Source of the DNA: Saccharospirillum sp039982735
GTDB lineage: Bacteria > Pseudomonadota > Gammaproteobacteria > Pseudomonadales > Natronospirillaceae
NCBI RefSeq assembly: GCF_039982735.1
Contig: NZ_JBDWXV010000017.1
Location: forward strand, 1 to 64,000
Length of the DNA: 64,000 nt
Reading direction: 5' to 3'
Shown here: piece by piece, positions 15,789 to 24,357 of the stretch
Numbering within the stretch: the stretch's first letter is position 1
How the letters are laid out: each line of letters begins with the position of its first letter
Notes under the pieces: model-generated
The model's database searches: none
Told to the model about the DNA's origin: nothing
The model's input: the letters and a program-made list of their open reading frames with translations, nothing else
Translations under genes and position numbers: made by a program

Positions 15789-16280
15789 TTACAGACTCAG
15801 CGTCTTGTCGCCCCGCGCCAGGCCGGATACTCCGGTGCGTACAACCTCCATGATGGTCGCGCCACTGAGCGCGTCCATGAAGGCGTTCACCTTTTCTTCG
15901 TTACCGGTTACCTGGATGGTGTAGGTTGTCGGTGTCACATCGATGATCTGCCCGCGAAAAATATCGCAGGTACGCTTCACTTCCTCGCGCTGGGCACCGG
16001 TGGCCCGAACCTTGACCATCATCAGCTCGCGTTCAATGTGCGCGCCTTCGGTCAGATCGACTAGTTTGACCACCTCGATCAACTTGTTCAGATGCTTGGT
16101 GATCTGCTCGACCACCCGATCTTCGCCTTTGGTAACCAGTGTCAGCCGCGACAACGTCTGATCATCGGTTGGGGCCACGTTCAGACTCTCGATGTTGTAG
16201 CCGCGCTGGGCGAACAAGCCAACAACCCGGGCCAGTGCACCGGCTTCGTTTTCCATCAGTACTGAAATAATGTGCCGCAT
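15789..16280 (-). CDS. ilvH: IlvH, regulatory subunit of acetolactate synthase
   Basis: A 163-residue small subunit with the N-terminal ACT domain (RHIISVLMENEAGALARVVGLFAQRGYNIESL) that binds valine for feedback inhibition, and the C-terminal ALS_ss domain. It activates the large subunit IlvI. The gene starts 2 bp after the ilvI stop in one operon, which ends in a clear terminator. Length and motifs match E. coli IlvH. In Pseudomonas-type genomes ilvC follows this gene directly, but here that position is occupied by the EAL/HDOD region. Confidence 0.96.
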   Translation of the reverse strand: MRHIISVLMENEAGALARVVGLFAQRGYNIESLNVAPTDDQTLSRLTLVTKGEDRVVEQITKHLNKLIEVVKLVDLTEGAHIERELMMVKVRATGAQREEVKRTCDIFRGQIIDVTPTTYTIQVTGNEEKVNAFMDALSGATIMEVVRTGVSGLARGDKTLSL

Positions 16281-16282
16281 GA

Positions 16283-18025
16283 TCAGGTCCTCTCCGTCTT
16301 GCTCAAGAACATGTCGGCCATAGAGCCGCCGGGAACCGCCATCGGATAGACGTGCTCATCCGGATCGATCTGAACATCAATGAACACGACTTTATCGGTA
16401 ATCGCCATGGCTTCGGTCAGTTTGGCTTCCAATTCATCGGGCGATTCAATGCGAATCCCGGCGTGACCATAGGCTTCGGCCAGCGCGACAAAATCGGGCA
16501 GCGAATCGACATAGGAGTTCGAGTAGCGGGACTCGTAATTCATGTCCTGCCACTGCCGAACCATGCCGAGATAGCCGTTATTCAGACACAGTACCTTAAC
16601 CGGCAACTGGTATTGCTTGCAGGTCGCCAGTTCCTGGATGTTCATCTGAATCGACCCTTCACCAGTCACACAGACTACCGCCGCATCGGGGTAGTTCAAC
16701 TGCACGCCCATCGCCGCCGGCAAGCCAAAGCCCATGGTGCCGAGGCCACCGGAGTTGATCCAGCGATTGGGCTTGTTGTACTTGTAGTACTGGGCCGCAA
16801 ACATCTGGTGCTGGCCAACATCGGAGCAGATGTAGGCATCGCCGTTGGTGACCTTGCACAACGTTTCGATCACGTGCTGTGGCTTCATTTTTTCAGAATC
16901 GTCGCTGCGGTAGCGGCCACCGTGACGCTGGCGCCATTCCTCGATCTGCTCCCACCACAACCCCAGGGCGTCAGTATCGACCTTGAGTTTGGATTGCTCG
17001 ATCTGCTCCAGCATTTCCTTCAGCACTGGCTTGACGGGCCCGACAATCGGAATGTCCGCCTGAATGATCTTGGAGATGGACGCCGGATCGATATCGATAT
17101 GAATGATGGTCGCATCCGGGCAGAACTTGGCCGGGTTATTGGTCACCCGGTCGTCAAAACGCGCGCCAATGGCCAGAATCAGGTCGGCATTGTGCATGGT
17201 CATGTTGGCTTCATAGGAGCCGTGCATGCCCAGCATGCCGATGAACTGACGATCGGTACCCGGAAAGGCACCCAGCCCCATCAACGTATTAGTGACCGGG
17301 TAGTTCAGCTGGTGCGCCAACTGTGTCAGCTCTTTGCTGGCCTTGCCCAGAATCACGCCACCGCCACTGTAGATAATCGGCCGTTTGGCTTGCAACAGGG
17401 CATTAACCGCTTTGCGAATCTGACCGCTGTGCCCTTTCTTGACCGGGTTGTAGGAACGCATCTTGATGCGATCCGGGTATTCGTACGGGAACTTCTCGTT
17501 GGGCATAGTCATGTCTTTCGGAATGTCGATGACCACCGGGCCCGGTCGGCCGCTCTCGGCGATGTAGAACGCTTTTTTGACAATGGTCGGAATGTCCGCC
17601 GGGTCACGTACCGAGATGTTGTGCTTAACGATGGGCCGAGAAAGCCCCATCATGTCGGTTTCCTGGAAGGCATCATCGCCGATCAGGTGACTCATCACCT
17701 GGCCGGTAATGACCACCATCGGAATCGAATCCATGTAGGCCGTTGCAATGCCGGTGATGGCATTGGTCGCGCCGGGGCCTGACGTAACCAGCACCACGCC
17801 CGCCTTGCCACTGGCACGCGCATAGGCATCGGCCATGTGCGTAGCCGCCTGTTCGTGGCGCACCAGAATGTGTTTTACATCAGATTGGTTGTGAATGGCG
17901 TCATAGATGTGCAATACGGCCCCGCCGGGGTACCCGTAAATGAATTCAACGCCCTGGTCTTTTAACGATCGGATCAGCATTTCGCCGCCGGACAGCATTT
18001 CCGGCTCATGCGCAGCTTGTGTCAT
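16283..18025 (-). CDS. ilvI: IlvI, catalytic subunit of acetolactate synthase
   Basis: A 580-residue thiamine-diphosphate enzyme forming acetolactate or acetohydroxybutyrate, the first step of branched-chain amino acid synthesis. The ThDP glutamate region (GYPGGAVLHIYD), FAD-binding central domain and C-terminal ThDP motif GEGSIQMNIQELATCKQYQ...LCLNN are present. I use the ATG at 18025 (MTQAAHEP), which has AAGG upstream; an in-frame GTG three codons earlier (18034) is less likely. It is first in the ilvIH operon. The 260-bp upstream region shows no obvious leader peptide or attenuator that I can recognise. Confidence 0.97.
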   Translation of the reverse strand: MTQAAHEPEMLSGGEMLIRSLKDQGVEFIYGYPGGAVLHIYDAIHNQSDVKHILVRHEQAATHMADAYARASGKAGVVLVTSGPGATNAITGIATAYMDSIPMVVITGQVMSHLIGDDAFQETDMMGLSRPIVKHNISVRDPADIPTIVKKAFYIAESGRPGPVVIDIPKDMTMPNEKFPYEYPDRIKMRSYNPVKKGHSGQIRKAVNALLQAKRPIIYSGGGVILGKASKELTQLAHQLNYPVTNTLMGLGAFPGTDRQFIGMLGMHGSYEANMTMHNADLILAIGARFDDRVTNNPAKFCPDATIIHIDIDPASISKIIQADIPIVGPVKPVLKEMLEQIEQSKLKVDTDALGLWWEQIEEWRQRHGGRYRSDDSEKMKPQHVIETLCKVTNGDAYICSDVGQHQMFAAQYYKYNKPNRWINSGGLGTMGFGLPAAMGVQLNYPDAAVVCVTGEGSIQMNIQELATCKQYQLPVKVLCLNNGYLGMVRQWQDMNYESRYSNSYVDSLPDFVALAEAYGHAGIRIESPDELEAKLTEAMAITDKVVFIDVQIDPDEHVYPMAVPGGSMADMFLSKTERT

Positions 18026-18285
18026 GGTGAGCACCTTCGCTATGACTCAAGAACGCCGCTCTTCCCGAAGTAGGAGCGATCTTCAGCGCGTATTCAAGCA
18101 AGGCCGCCGGTAAGCGACTTTGCCAATACAGCCGACCGGTCGAGGGCGAACCTGCGACTCCGACGCCGACACTGCTGCTTGAATCGGGTTTTATTGGAAC
18201 CGGGGGACGATCAGAAGCCATCCGCGCCGGTTCCGGCAGTGTACCTTGGTTGCTGCACTGACGAAAGTCATCTGACCCAGCTAAA

Positions 18286-20607
18286 TCAGGCCTTTTCTGT
18301 CTGCCCCAACGCCGGGCTGCGCTCGGCATAACGCTGACGCAACACCTTGGCGGCCGAGACCATGGCTTCCAGTGCCGGGGTCACTTCCTCCCAATGCCGG
18401 GTTTTCAGGCCGCAATCCGGGTTCACCCAGAGTTGCTGTGCCGGAATGACCCTGGCGGCCTGTTCGAGCAGATCGATGATCTGTTCAACACTTGGCGTGT
18501 TGGGCGAGTGAATGTCGTACACACCCGGGCCAATGTCATTCGGGTATTCAAACGCCTTGAAGGCTTCCAACAGACGCATGTCGGACCGTGACGTTTCGAT
18601 GGTAATCACATCCGCATCCATCTGGGCGATGGACCCCAGAATGTCATTGAACTGCGAATAACACATGTGGGTGTGAATCTGGGTGTCGCTGGCGGCTCCG
18701 CTGGCCGTCAGGCGAAACGCACCGACCGCCCAGTCGAGGTAGGTCTGCCAGTGACGGCGGCGCAGTGGCAAGCCTTCACGCAGCGCCGCCTCGTCGATCT
18801 GAATAATACCGATGCCGGCGGCTTCCAGATCCAGCACTTCATCGCGCAGTGCCAGCGCCAACTGCAAGGCGGTGTCAGAACGCGGCTGGTCATCACGCAC
18901 GAATGACCAGTTCAGAATGGTCACCGGGCCGGTCAGCATGCCTTTCATCGGCTTGTCGGTTTGGGCAGCAGCGTACTGTGCCCAGCGCACCGTCATGGGG
19001 GCCGGGCGCTGCACATCACCGAACAGTACCGGCGGCTTGACGCAGCGTGAACCGTACGATTGCACCCAGCCGAAGCGGGTGAAAGCAAAGCCATCCAGTT
19101 GCTCGCCAAAATATTCGACCATGTCGTTACGTTCGGCTTCCCCGTGCACCAGCACATCCAGCCCCAGGGCTTCCTGGGCGCGCACGGTGTCCTGAATCTC
19201 GGTTTCAATGCGCTGTTCGTATTCCGCCTGCGACAACTCACCCCGGCGATAATCCCGGCGTGTCTGGCGAATCGACGGGGTTTGCGGAAATGACCCGATG
19301 GTTGTGGTTGGAAACAGGGGTAATGGCAGTTTTTCTTGCTGGGCTGCCCGGCGTTTGCCGAACGGTTCGGCACGGGCGGACGTCAACGCCGTGAGTTTAG
19401 CCAGCCGGTCGCGCACTTCGGCCACCTTCAAGCGGGACGACTGCCGACGTTGCTGAACCGCATCGGCCGAAGACCGCAAGGCCGTTAATGTCGGTTCATC
19501 GGGTGATGGGGCCAGGCCCCGCTTGAGCAACACAACTTCGTCCAGCTTCTGCACCGCAAAACTCAGCCAGCTGTGCAATTCATCGTCCAGTTCCGTCTCC
19601 TGCGCCAGATCAACAGGTACGTGCAGCAGCGATGATGACGGTGCTACCCAGAGGCGGTCGCCCAGCTTGGCGTGGGCGATTTTCAGCGTTTGCAACGCCT
19701 GATCCAGGTCGGTGCGCCAGATATTGCGACCGCTGACCAGCCCCAACGACAGCACCTTGTGACCCGGCAACCAGTCCACCACCTGAGACACCTCGTGCGG
19801 CGCACTGACCGCATCGATGTGAATGCCCGCAACCGGCAGATTGCAGGTGAGGGTGACGTTGTCTTCCAGCGCCCCAAAGTAGGTGGCCAGCAGCAGCTTG
19901 ACCGGGGCTGATTTCAACCGGTGATAGGCTTGCTCACAGGCCGCTTTCCACGCCTGAGGCAGGTCCAGCACCAGCGCAGGCTCATCAATCTGAATCCAGT
20001 CGACACCCTGGTCTGCCAGCCGATTCAGAATCGTCGCGTAGGTATCCAGCAACCCGTCCAGCAGCGTCAGCCGATCAAAATCGTCACCGGCCGGCTTGGC
20101 CAGCCAAAGCCAGGTCAGTGGCCCCAAAATAACGGGTTTAACCTTGTGCCCAGCCGCTTGTGCTTCTTCGACCTGATCGAACAGGGCGCTGGTACTGACT
20201 GCAAACGCCTGGTCCGCCCGGACTTCCGGTTCCAGATAGTGATAGTTGGTATCGAACCACTTGGTCATGGTGCAGGCGGCGGCTGGCTTGCCGGAAGGCG
20301 CCCGGCCACGGGCCATGCGGAAATAGGTGTCGAGATCGACCTGATCGCCTGTGGGGCCAAACCGCTCGGGCACCACACCCAACAACGCTGACGTATCCAG
20401 TACCTGGTCGTAAAAGGAGAAATCGCCCACCGTGACGGCATCTAGCCCGGCATCGGCCTGCACTTGCCAGTGGTGATGACGCAGGGTACGACCATCGGCC
20501 AGCAAGGCGGCCTGGTCCTGATCGCCCGCCCAGTAGGCTTCGAGTGCGAATTTAAGTTCCCGTTGTGCGCCGATGCGCGGGAATCCCAGCGTGTGTGCGA
20601 CAGTCAT
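18286..20607 (-). CDS. metE: MetE, cobalamin-independent methionine synthase
   Basis: A 773-residue two-barrel enzyme transferring a methyl group from methyltetrahydropteroyl-triglutamate to homocysteine. The start TLGFPRIGAQRELKFALEAYW is canonical. Zinc ligands appear in HMCYSQF and NPDCGLKTR, with the HGEAERNDMVEYFGE substrate region between. Length fits the family (E. coli 753). It is divergent from metR with a 104-bp intergenic space, the classical arrangement in which MetR with homocysteine activates metE. I did not find a perfect TGAA-N5-TTCA MetR box there. Confidence 0.97.
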   Translation of the reverse strand: MTVAHTLGFPRIGAQRELKFALEAYWAGDQDQAALLADGRTLRHHHWQVQADAGLDAVTVGDFSFYDQVLDTSALLGVVPERFGPTGDQVDLDTYFRMARGRAPSGKPAAACTMTKWFDTNYHYLEPEVRADQAFAVSTSALFDQVEEAQAAGHKVKPVILGPLTWLWLAKPAGDDFDRLTLLDGLLDTYATILNRLADQGVDWIQIDEPALVLDLPQAWKAACEQAYHRLKSAPVKLLLATYFGALEDNVTLTCNLPVAGIHIDAVSAPHEVSQVVDWLPGHKVLSLGLVSGRNIWRTDLDQALQTLKIAHAKLGDRLWVAPSSSLLHVPVDLAQETELDDELHSWLSFAVQKLDEVVLLKRGLAPSPDEPTLTALRSSADAVQQRRQSSRLKVAEVRDRLAKLTALTSARAEPFGKRRAAQQEKLPLPLFPTTTIGSFPQTPSIRQTRRDYRRGELSQAEYEQRIETEIQDTVRAQEALGLDVLVHGEAERNDMVEYFGEQLDGFAFTRFGWVQSYGSRCVKPPVLFGDVQRPAPMTVRWAQYAAAQTDKPMKGMLTGPVTILNWSFVRDDQPRSDTALQLALALRDEVLDLEAAGIGIIQIDEAALREGLPLRRRHWQTYLDWAVGAFRLTASGAASDTQIHTHMCYSQFNDILGSIAQMDADVITIETSRSDMRLLEAFKAFEYPNDIGPGVYDIHSPNTPSVEQIIDLLEQAARVIPAQQLWVNPDCGLKTRHWEEVTPALEAMVSAAKVLRQRYAERSPALGQTEKA

Positions 20608-20711
20608 GACAAATCCCTAATTGACAGTTGATTCAATGAAGGCAGAGTGTGACCATGCCGTAATTTCAAGTCCATCTCATAGTTTTCACGAATTTATCAA
20701 ATAGGATTCAT

Positions 20712-21626
20712 ATGTTTCTTGAGCGGCGACATCTGCATAGCCTGAAAACCATCGCCAATTGCGGCAACCTTGCCCGGGCGGCCGAACAACTGCACATCAC
20801 CCAGTCGGCGCTGTCGCACCAGTTGAAAAGCCTGGAACATCATTTCGATGTCTCCCTGTTCATGCGCCATACCCGGCCCATTCGGCTGACCCCGGCGGGA
20901 TACAAACTGGTGCAACTGGCGGATCAGGTATTGCCACGCATGGCGGATGTGGAGGAGGAGCTAAGTCGGCTAGCCAGTGGTGAAGCGGGAAGGCTGTTCA
21001 TCGCCATCGAGTGCCACGCCTGTTACGACTGGCTGATGCCGGTGCTGGAACGGTTCAAAAAAGCCTGGCCACTGGTCGATATCGACATTCGCCTCGGCTT
21101 GAGTTTCGACTCGATTACGGCCTTGCGTGAGGGCGAGCTGGACCTGGTGATCTCATCGGACCCGGTAGAAGCCGGCGACCTGGAATTCCGGCCTCTGTTT
21201 AACTACGAAGGCCGTTTGGTCATGGCCGAAGACCACCCTCTGGCCCAAAAAACCTGGATAGCCCCGGAAGACCTGAAAACCGAACAACTGATCACCTACC
21301 CGGTTTCCCGCGACCGGCTTGACCTGTTTAAACACTTCCTGAGCCCGGCAGGCATTGAGCCCAAATCGATTCGCCAGTCAGAACTGACTGCGGTGATTCT
21401 GCTGCTGGTGGCCAGTGGCCGGGGCCTCTCAGCCCTGCCCGACTGGGTGCTGCATTATTCACAGCAACCGACAACTTCTTTGACATCGCGGCCGCTGGGG
21501 GAGCAGGGATTGCACGGAACCCTCTTCGCTGCCATCCGCAGCGCCGAGGGTGCAAGCCCCTACCTGAACAGCTTTGTTGAACTGGCCGGGCAATTTGGGC
21601 CGGGCTCTTTTAGAAAGGCGGACTGA
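20712..21626 (+). CDS. metR: MetR, LysR-type activator of methionine synthesis
   Basis: A 304-residue LysR regulator matching E. coli MetR from the N-terminus: FLERRHLHSLKTIANCGNLARAAEQLHITQSALSHQLKSLE. Homocysteine is the known co-inducer for this protein. It is divergent from metE, which supports the assignment. The ATG at 20712 has AGGA upstream. The C-terminal effector domain is complete. Its stop is convergent with the aminopeptidase gene end, 7 bp apart. Confidence 0.93.
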   Translation: MFLERRHLHSLKTIANCGNLARAAEQLHITQSALSHQLKSLEHHFDVSLFMRHTRPIRLTPAGYKLVQLADQVLPRMADVEEELSRLASGEAGRLFIAIECHACYDWLMPVLERFKKAWPLVDIDIRLGLSFDSITALREGELDLVISSDPVEAGDLEFRPLFNYEGRLVMAEDHPLAQKTWIAPEDLKTEQLITYPVSRDRLDLFKHFLSPAGIEPKSIRQSELTAVILLLVASGRGLSALPDWVLHYSQQPTTSLTSRPLGEQGLHGTLFAAIRSAEGASPYLNSFVELAGQFGPGSFRKAD

Positions 21627-21633
21627 TCGAGCG

Positions 21634-22998
21634 TTATCGGTAACGCTGCTCCAGCATCTCGAATACAGCCCGCACGCCAAAGGCTTCTCCGCCCACCGGG
21701 CGACCCGGCAACGCGCGCTGGTTCCAGGCCATGATGTCGAAATGCACCCAGGGCGTTTGTTCGACAAAACGCTTCAGGTACAAGCCTGCGGTAATCGCGC
21801 CCCCAAATGGCGACGGCGCGCAATTGACCAGGTCGGCCACCTCGCTTTTCAGGAAGTCGTCGTAGGGGGTGTGTAACGGCAATTGCCAGACCGGGTCGCT
21901 GACTTTCTTGCCCGCTGCATTCAGATCCCGCGCCAGGGCGTCGGCATCGGTAAAGTAACCGGGCAGTTCGGTGCCCAGGGCAACCCGCGCCGCCCCCGTC
22001 AGCGTCGCAAAATCGATGATCATATCCGGGGTTTCGGTATCAGCCTCTGCCAGGGCATCGCACAACACCAGCCGACCTTCGGCATCGGTGTTATCAATCT
22101 CAACCGTCAGCCCCTTGCGGGTTTTCAGCACATCGCCCGGCCGGAAGGCATTTCCGGACACCGCGTTCTCCACGGCGGGAATCAACACCCGAAGATTCAC
22201 CGGCAACTGGAGCGCCATGATCATATGCGCCAGTCCAAGCACATGGGCCGCGCCGCCCATGTCTTTTTTCATGTAGCGCATGCCCGCCGCTGGTTTGATA
22301 TCCAGACCGCCGCTGTCGAAACACACCCCTTTGCCTACCAGGGTTACCCTGGGGTGCCCGGCATCGCCCCAGCGCAGGTCGAGCAACCGGGGCTCATGAA
22401 CAGACGCTCGACCGACCGCATGAATAGTCGGGTAATTCTCGGTCAGTAACTGCTCACCCACCAGCTCGGTAAACCGCGCACCAAACTGACCAGCCAGCGA
22501 TTGTGCCGCTTCCGATAAATGCTCGGGCATCATATCGTTCGGCGGTGTATTCACCAGATCGCGCACCAGCGCGACGCCTTGCGCCATCTGCTGCAGACGC
22601 GCCACCCGTGGTTCATCATCAATCAGCAATCGGGCTTTCACCGGCTCGCTGCTCTTGTAACGATCGAACCGGTACGTCCCCAGCAACCAGCCGAGCCCGG
22701 CCCGGTCGAGAAACTCATCAGAGCCTTTCAGTTGGTAATCGCCCTCCGGCAAGCGCTTGGCCAGATCGCCCAGAATCCAGGGGTCATCGAGTGACGTCAC
22801 CCCAAGCAACACTTCAGCCAGCGACCCGCCCTCACCCGGCACTAACGCCAGGCCTTTGCCGGAATAACCACTGGCGCGTAGCCAGGCAACCTGTGCTTCC
22901 GGCCGGCCCTGCGCCCAGGTTTCGAATTCACGGCTTTCCAGTACGGTGAGAGGTACGCCGGTCGTACCGGCTTGCAATCGATCAGTCAAAATAGGCAT
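21634..22998 (-). CDS. M17 leucyl aminopeptidase family protein
   Basis: A 454-residue cytosolic metallo-aminopeptidase. The C-terminal catalytic domain has the M17 signature NTDAEGRLVLCDAL and the other ligand segments LVGKGVCFDSGGLDIKPAAGM and MKKDMGGAAHVLGLA, giving the two-metal site and catalytic Lys. The N-terminal domain is shorter and unlike PepA, closer to the PepB-like branch seen in Pseudomonas. It probably takes part in peptide turnover. It is convergent with metR. The 345-bp region upstream holds a long palindromic repeat, so its promoter must lie within or next to that element. Confidence 0.93.
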   Translation of the reverse strand: MPILTDRLQAGTTGVPLTVLESREFETWAQGRPEAQVAWLRASGYSGKGLALVPGEGGSLAEVLLGVTSLDDPWILGDLAKRLPEGDYQLKGSDEFLDRAGLGWLLGTYRFDRYKSSEPVKARLLIDDEPRVARLQQMAQGVALVRDLVNTPPNDMMPEHLSEAAQSLAGQFGARFTELVGEQLLTENYPTIHAVGRASVHEPRLLDLRWGDAGHPRVTLVGKGVCFDSGGLDIKPAAGMRYMKKDMGGAAHVLGLAHMIMALQLPVNLRVLIPAVENAVSGNAFRPGDVLKTRKGLTVEIDNTDAEGRLVLCDALAEADTETPDMIIDFATLTGAARVALGTELPGYFTDADALARDLNAAGKKVSDPVWQLPLHTPYDDFLKSEVADLVNCAPSPFGGAITAGLYLKRFVEQTPWVHFDIMAWNQRALPGRPVGGEAFGVRAVFEMLEQRYR

Positions 22999-23102
22999 AG
23001 AAACAATAAACTCTCTGATAGGTCAGAAATAAGGTAGTAGCGGCAGACCGACGACTTTCAAGGCCTGCCGAATAAACGGGTGACAGTACAAGCAGGCACC
23101 AA

Positions 23103-23321
23103 GTGCCATGAGTCGGAAATTCGCTTTCGATAAACCTCGAGTTATCCAAGGATTGCCGGGTGCGCCTACTGAAGGCCGTTAGACCGCATGGATGCGGTCT
23201 CCGAGCCCCCAGGGAGGGGTTCACGGCGTGCCTTCAGTAGGCGTGCGCGGCAGTCCGAATGGCAACCCAGAAAAAAGGGCTGGCCGAACAAATTACCCTG
23301 CGAATTTCCGACTCATGACAC
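23103..23321. repeat. 219-bp nested palindromic repeat (copy D of the family)
   Basis: The outer arms CATGAGTCGGAAATTCGC (23107-23124) and their exact complement (23300-23317) pair over 18 bp, extendable to 21 of 22. Inside, CGCCTACTGAAGGC (23163-23176) pairs perfectly with 23230-23243, and a central hairpin AGACCGCAT/ATGCGGTCT spans 23181-23200. The core, read on the minus strand (GTGAACCCCTCCCTGGGGGC, then ACCGCATCCATGC), resembles the repeats near 48.4, 55.2 and 60.0 kb. It fills most of the space between the M17 peptidase and djlA. No coding sequence is seen. Confidence 0.8.
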
Positions 23322-23343
23322 GTTTCGAACTAATGCCACCAGC

Positions 23344-24141
23344 CTAAGCCGCCTTACGAGCCTGCTTGATCATCTCGTAGGCTTGCTGGATTTCCTGGGT
23401 TTTTTCCTTGGCGACACCGGTCATTTCCTCGGGCAGGCCCCGGGCCACCAGCTTGTCCGGGTGGTTTTGGCTCATCAGCCGACGGTAGGCTTTCTTGAGC
23501 TCCGCATCGGATGAATCGGATTCAACCCCCAGCACTTTGTAGGCCTGCTCAATGCTTGGCCCACTCTGCCTGGGTGACTGACTCGACTGATGAAACTGAG
23601 CCTGAGCCCTGATGCGCTGATTGATCAGCTCGAACTGCCACTTATTGAAACCCAGTGCCTTGCAGATCAACTGAATAACCCGCTGCTCGCTGGCACTGAG
23701 GTTGCCGTCGGCGTAGGCCGTCTGCAATTGAATCTCAAGGAATATCTGGCTCAGCGTCTGGCGCCGGCCAATCACTTCACGCAATTCTTCCAGCACCGGC
23801 ATGATGTCGTATTCGGGTGACTTGCCTTCATTGAAGAGCCGCATGGCTTCCATGCGTTGCGTGGCGTCTAGGCCCATCCGGTCCATCACCATACGGGCCA
23901 GTTCTATCTCACGCTCACTGACCCGGCCATCGGCCTTGGCCAGCTTGCCCATGACCCGGAAGGTTGCCTGAAAGAACACGGTTTGCATCACACCGCGCCG
24001 GTCGTCACCATGAAAAGGATTACCCGGCTGGCTGCGTGCACGATCGAACGCATTACCCAGTAACAGCCCCAGGGCCAGCCCAATCGGCCCACCGGTGTAA
24101 AAACCGATGGCACCGCCGATGATTTTTCCGTACCACTGCAC
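23344..24141 (-). CDS. djlA: DjlA, membrane-anchored DnaJ-like co-chaperone
   Basis: A 265-residue protein of the DjlA family: an N-terminal glycine-rich membrane anchor (GKIIGGAIGFYTGGPIGLALGLLLG), a TerB-like helical domain (about 55-175) and a C-terminal J domain with the HPD motif (MSQNHPDKLVARGLP). It works with DnaK at the inner membrane and is linked to envelope stress in E. coli. I place the start at GTG 24141 (then QWYGKIIGG) because it matches E. coli MQYWGKIIG and has AGAGGA upstream. The in-frame ATG at 24246 would add 35 non-homologous residues. It is divergent from lptD, its usual neighbour. Confidence 0.93.
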   Translation of the reverse strand: MQWYGKIIGGAIGFYTGGPIGLALGLLLGNAFDRARSQPGNPFHGDDRRGVMQTVFFQATFRVMGKLAKADGRVSEREIELARMVMDRMGLDATQRMEAMRLFNEGKSPEYDIMPVLEELREVIGRRQTLSQIFLEIQLQTAYADGNLSASEQRVIQLICKALGFNKWQFELINQRIRAQAQFHQSSQSPRQSGPSIEQAYKVLGVESDSSDAELKKAYRRLMSQNHPDKLVARGLPEEMTGVAKEKTQEIQQAYEMIKQARKAA

Positions 24142-24357
24142 CCTGCTGTTCCTCTGTTGCGCGTAAAGCCCGTGAAAATCCGCGTTTATAGGCGACCCGC
24201 TAAAAGCCAGCCTAACGCTAAGGCCAGCGATACTGCGCCCGGCCAACGGCGTTCCAGCTTAACCCGATCCGGGCCGTTTGCACACCGCCACGGTATGCCC
24301 CCCAGCCCCTTTCCGGTATTATGCCCGCATCTGACTCTGACCACTGTTCATGGGCGT

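Noticed and set aside
16352..17782. 476-codon plus-strand frame opposite ilvI
   Set aside because: Antisense shadow of acetolactate synthase; His/Asp-rich composition mirrors the coding strand and shows no domain.
20608..20711. MetR box between metE and metR
   Set aside because: No TGAA-N5-TTCA match; only partial pieces such as TTCAATGAA. Control by MetR is likely from gene order, but no site is claimed.
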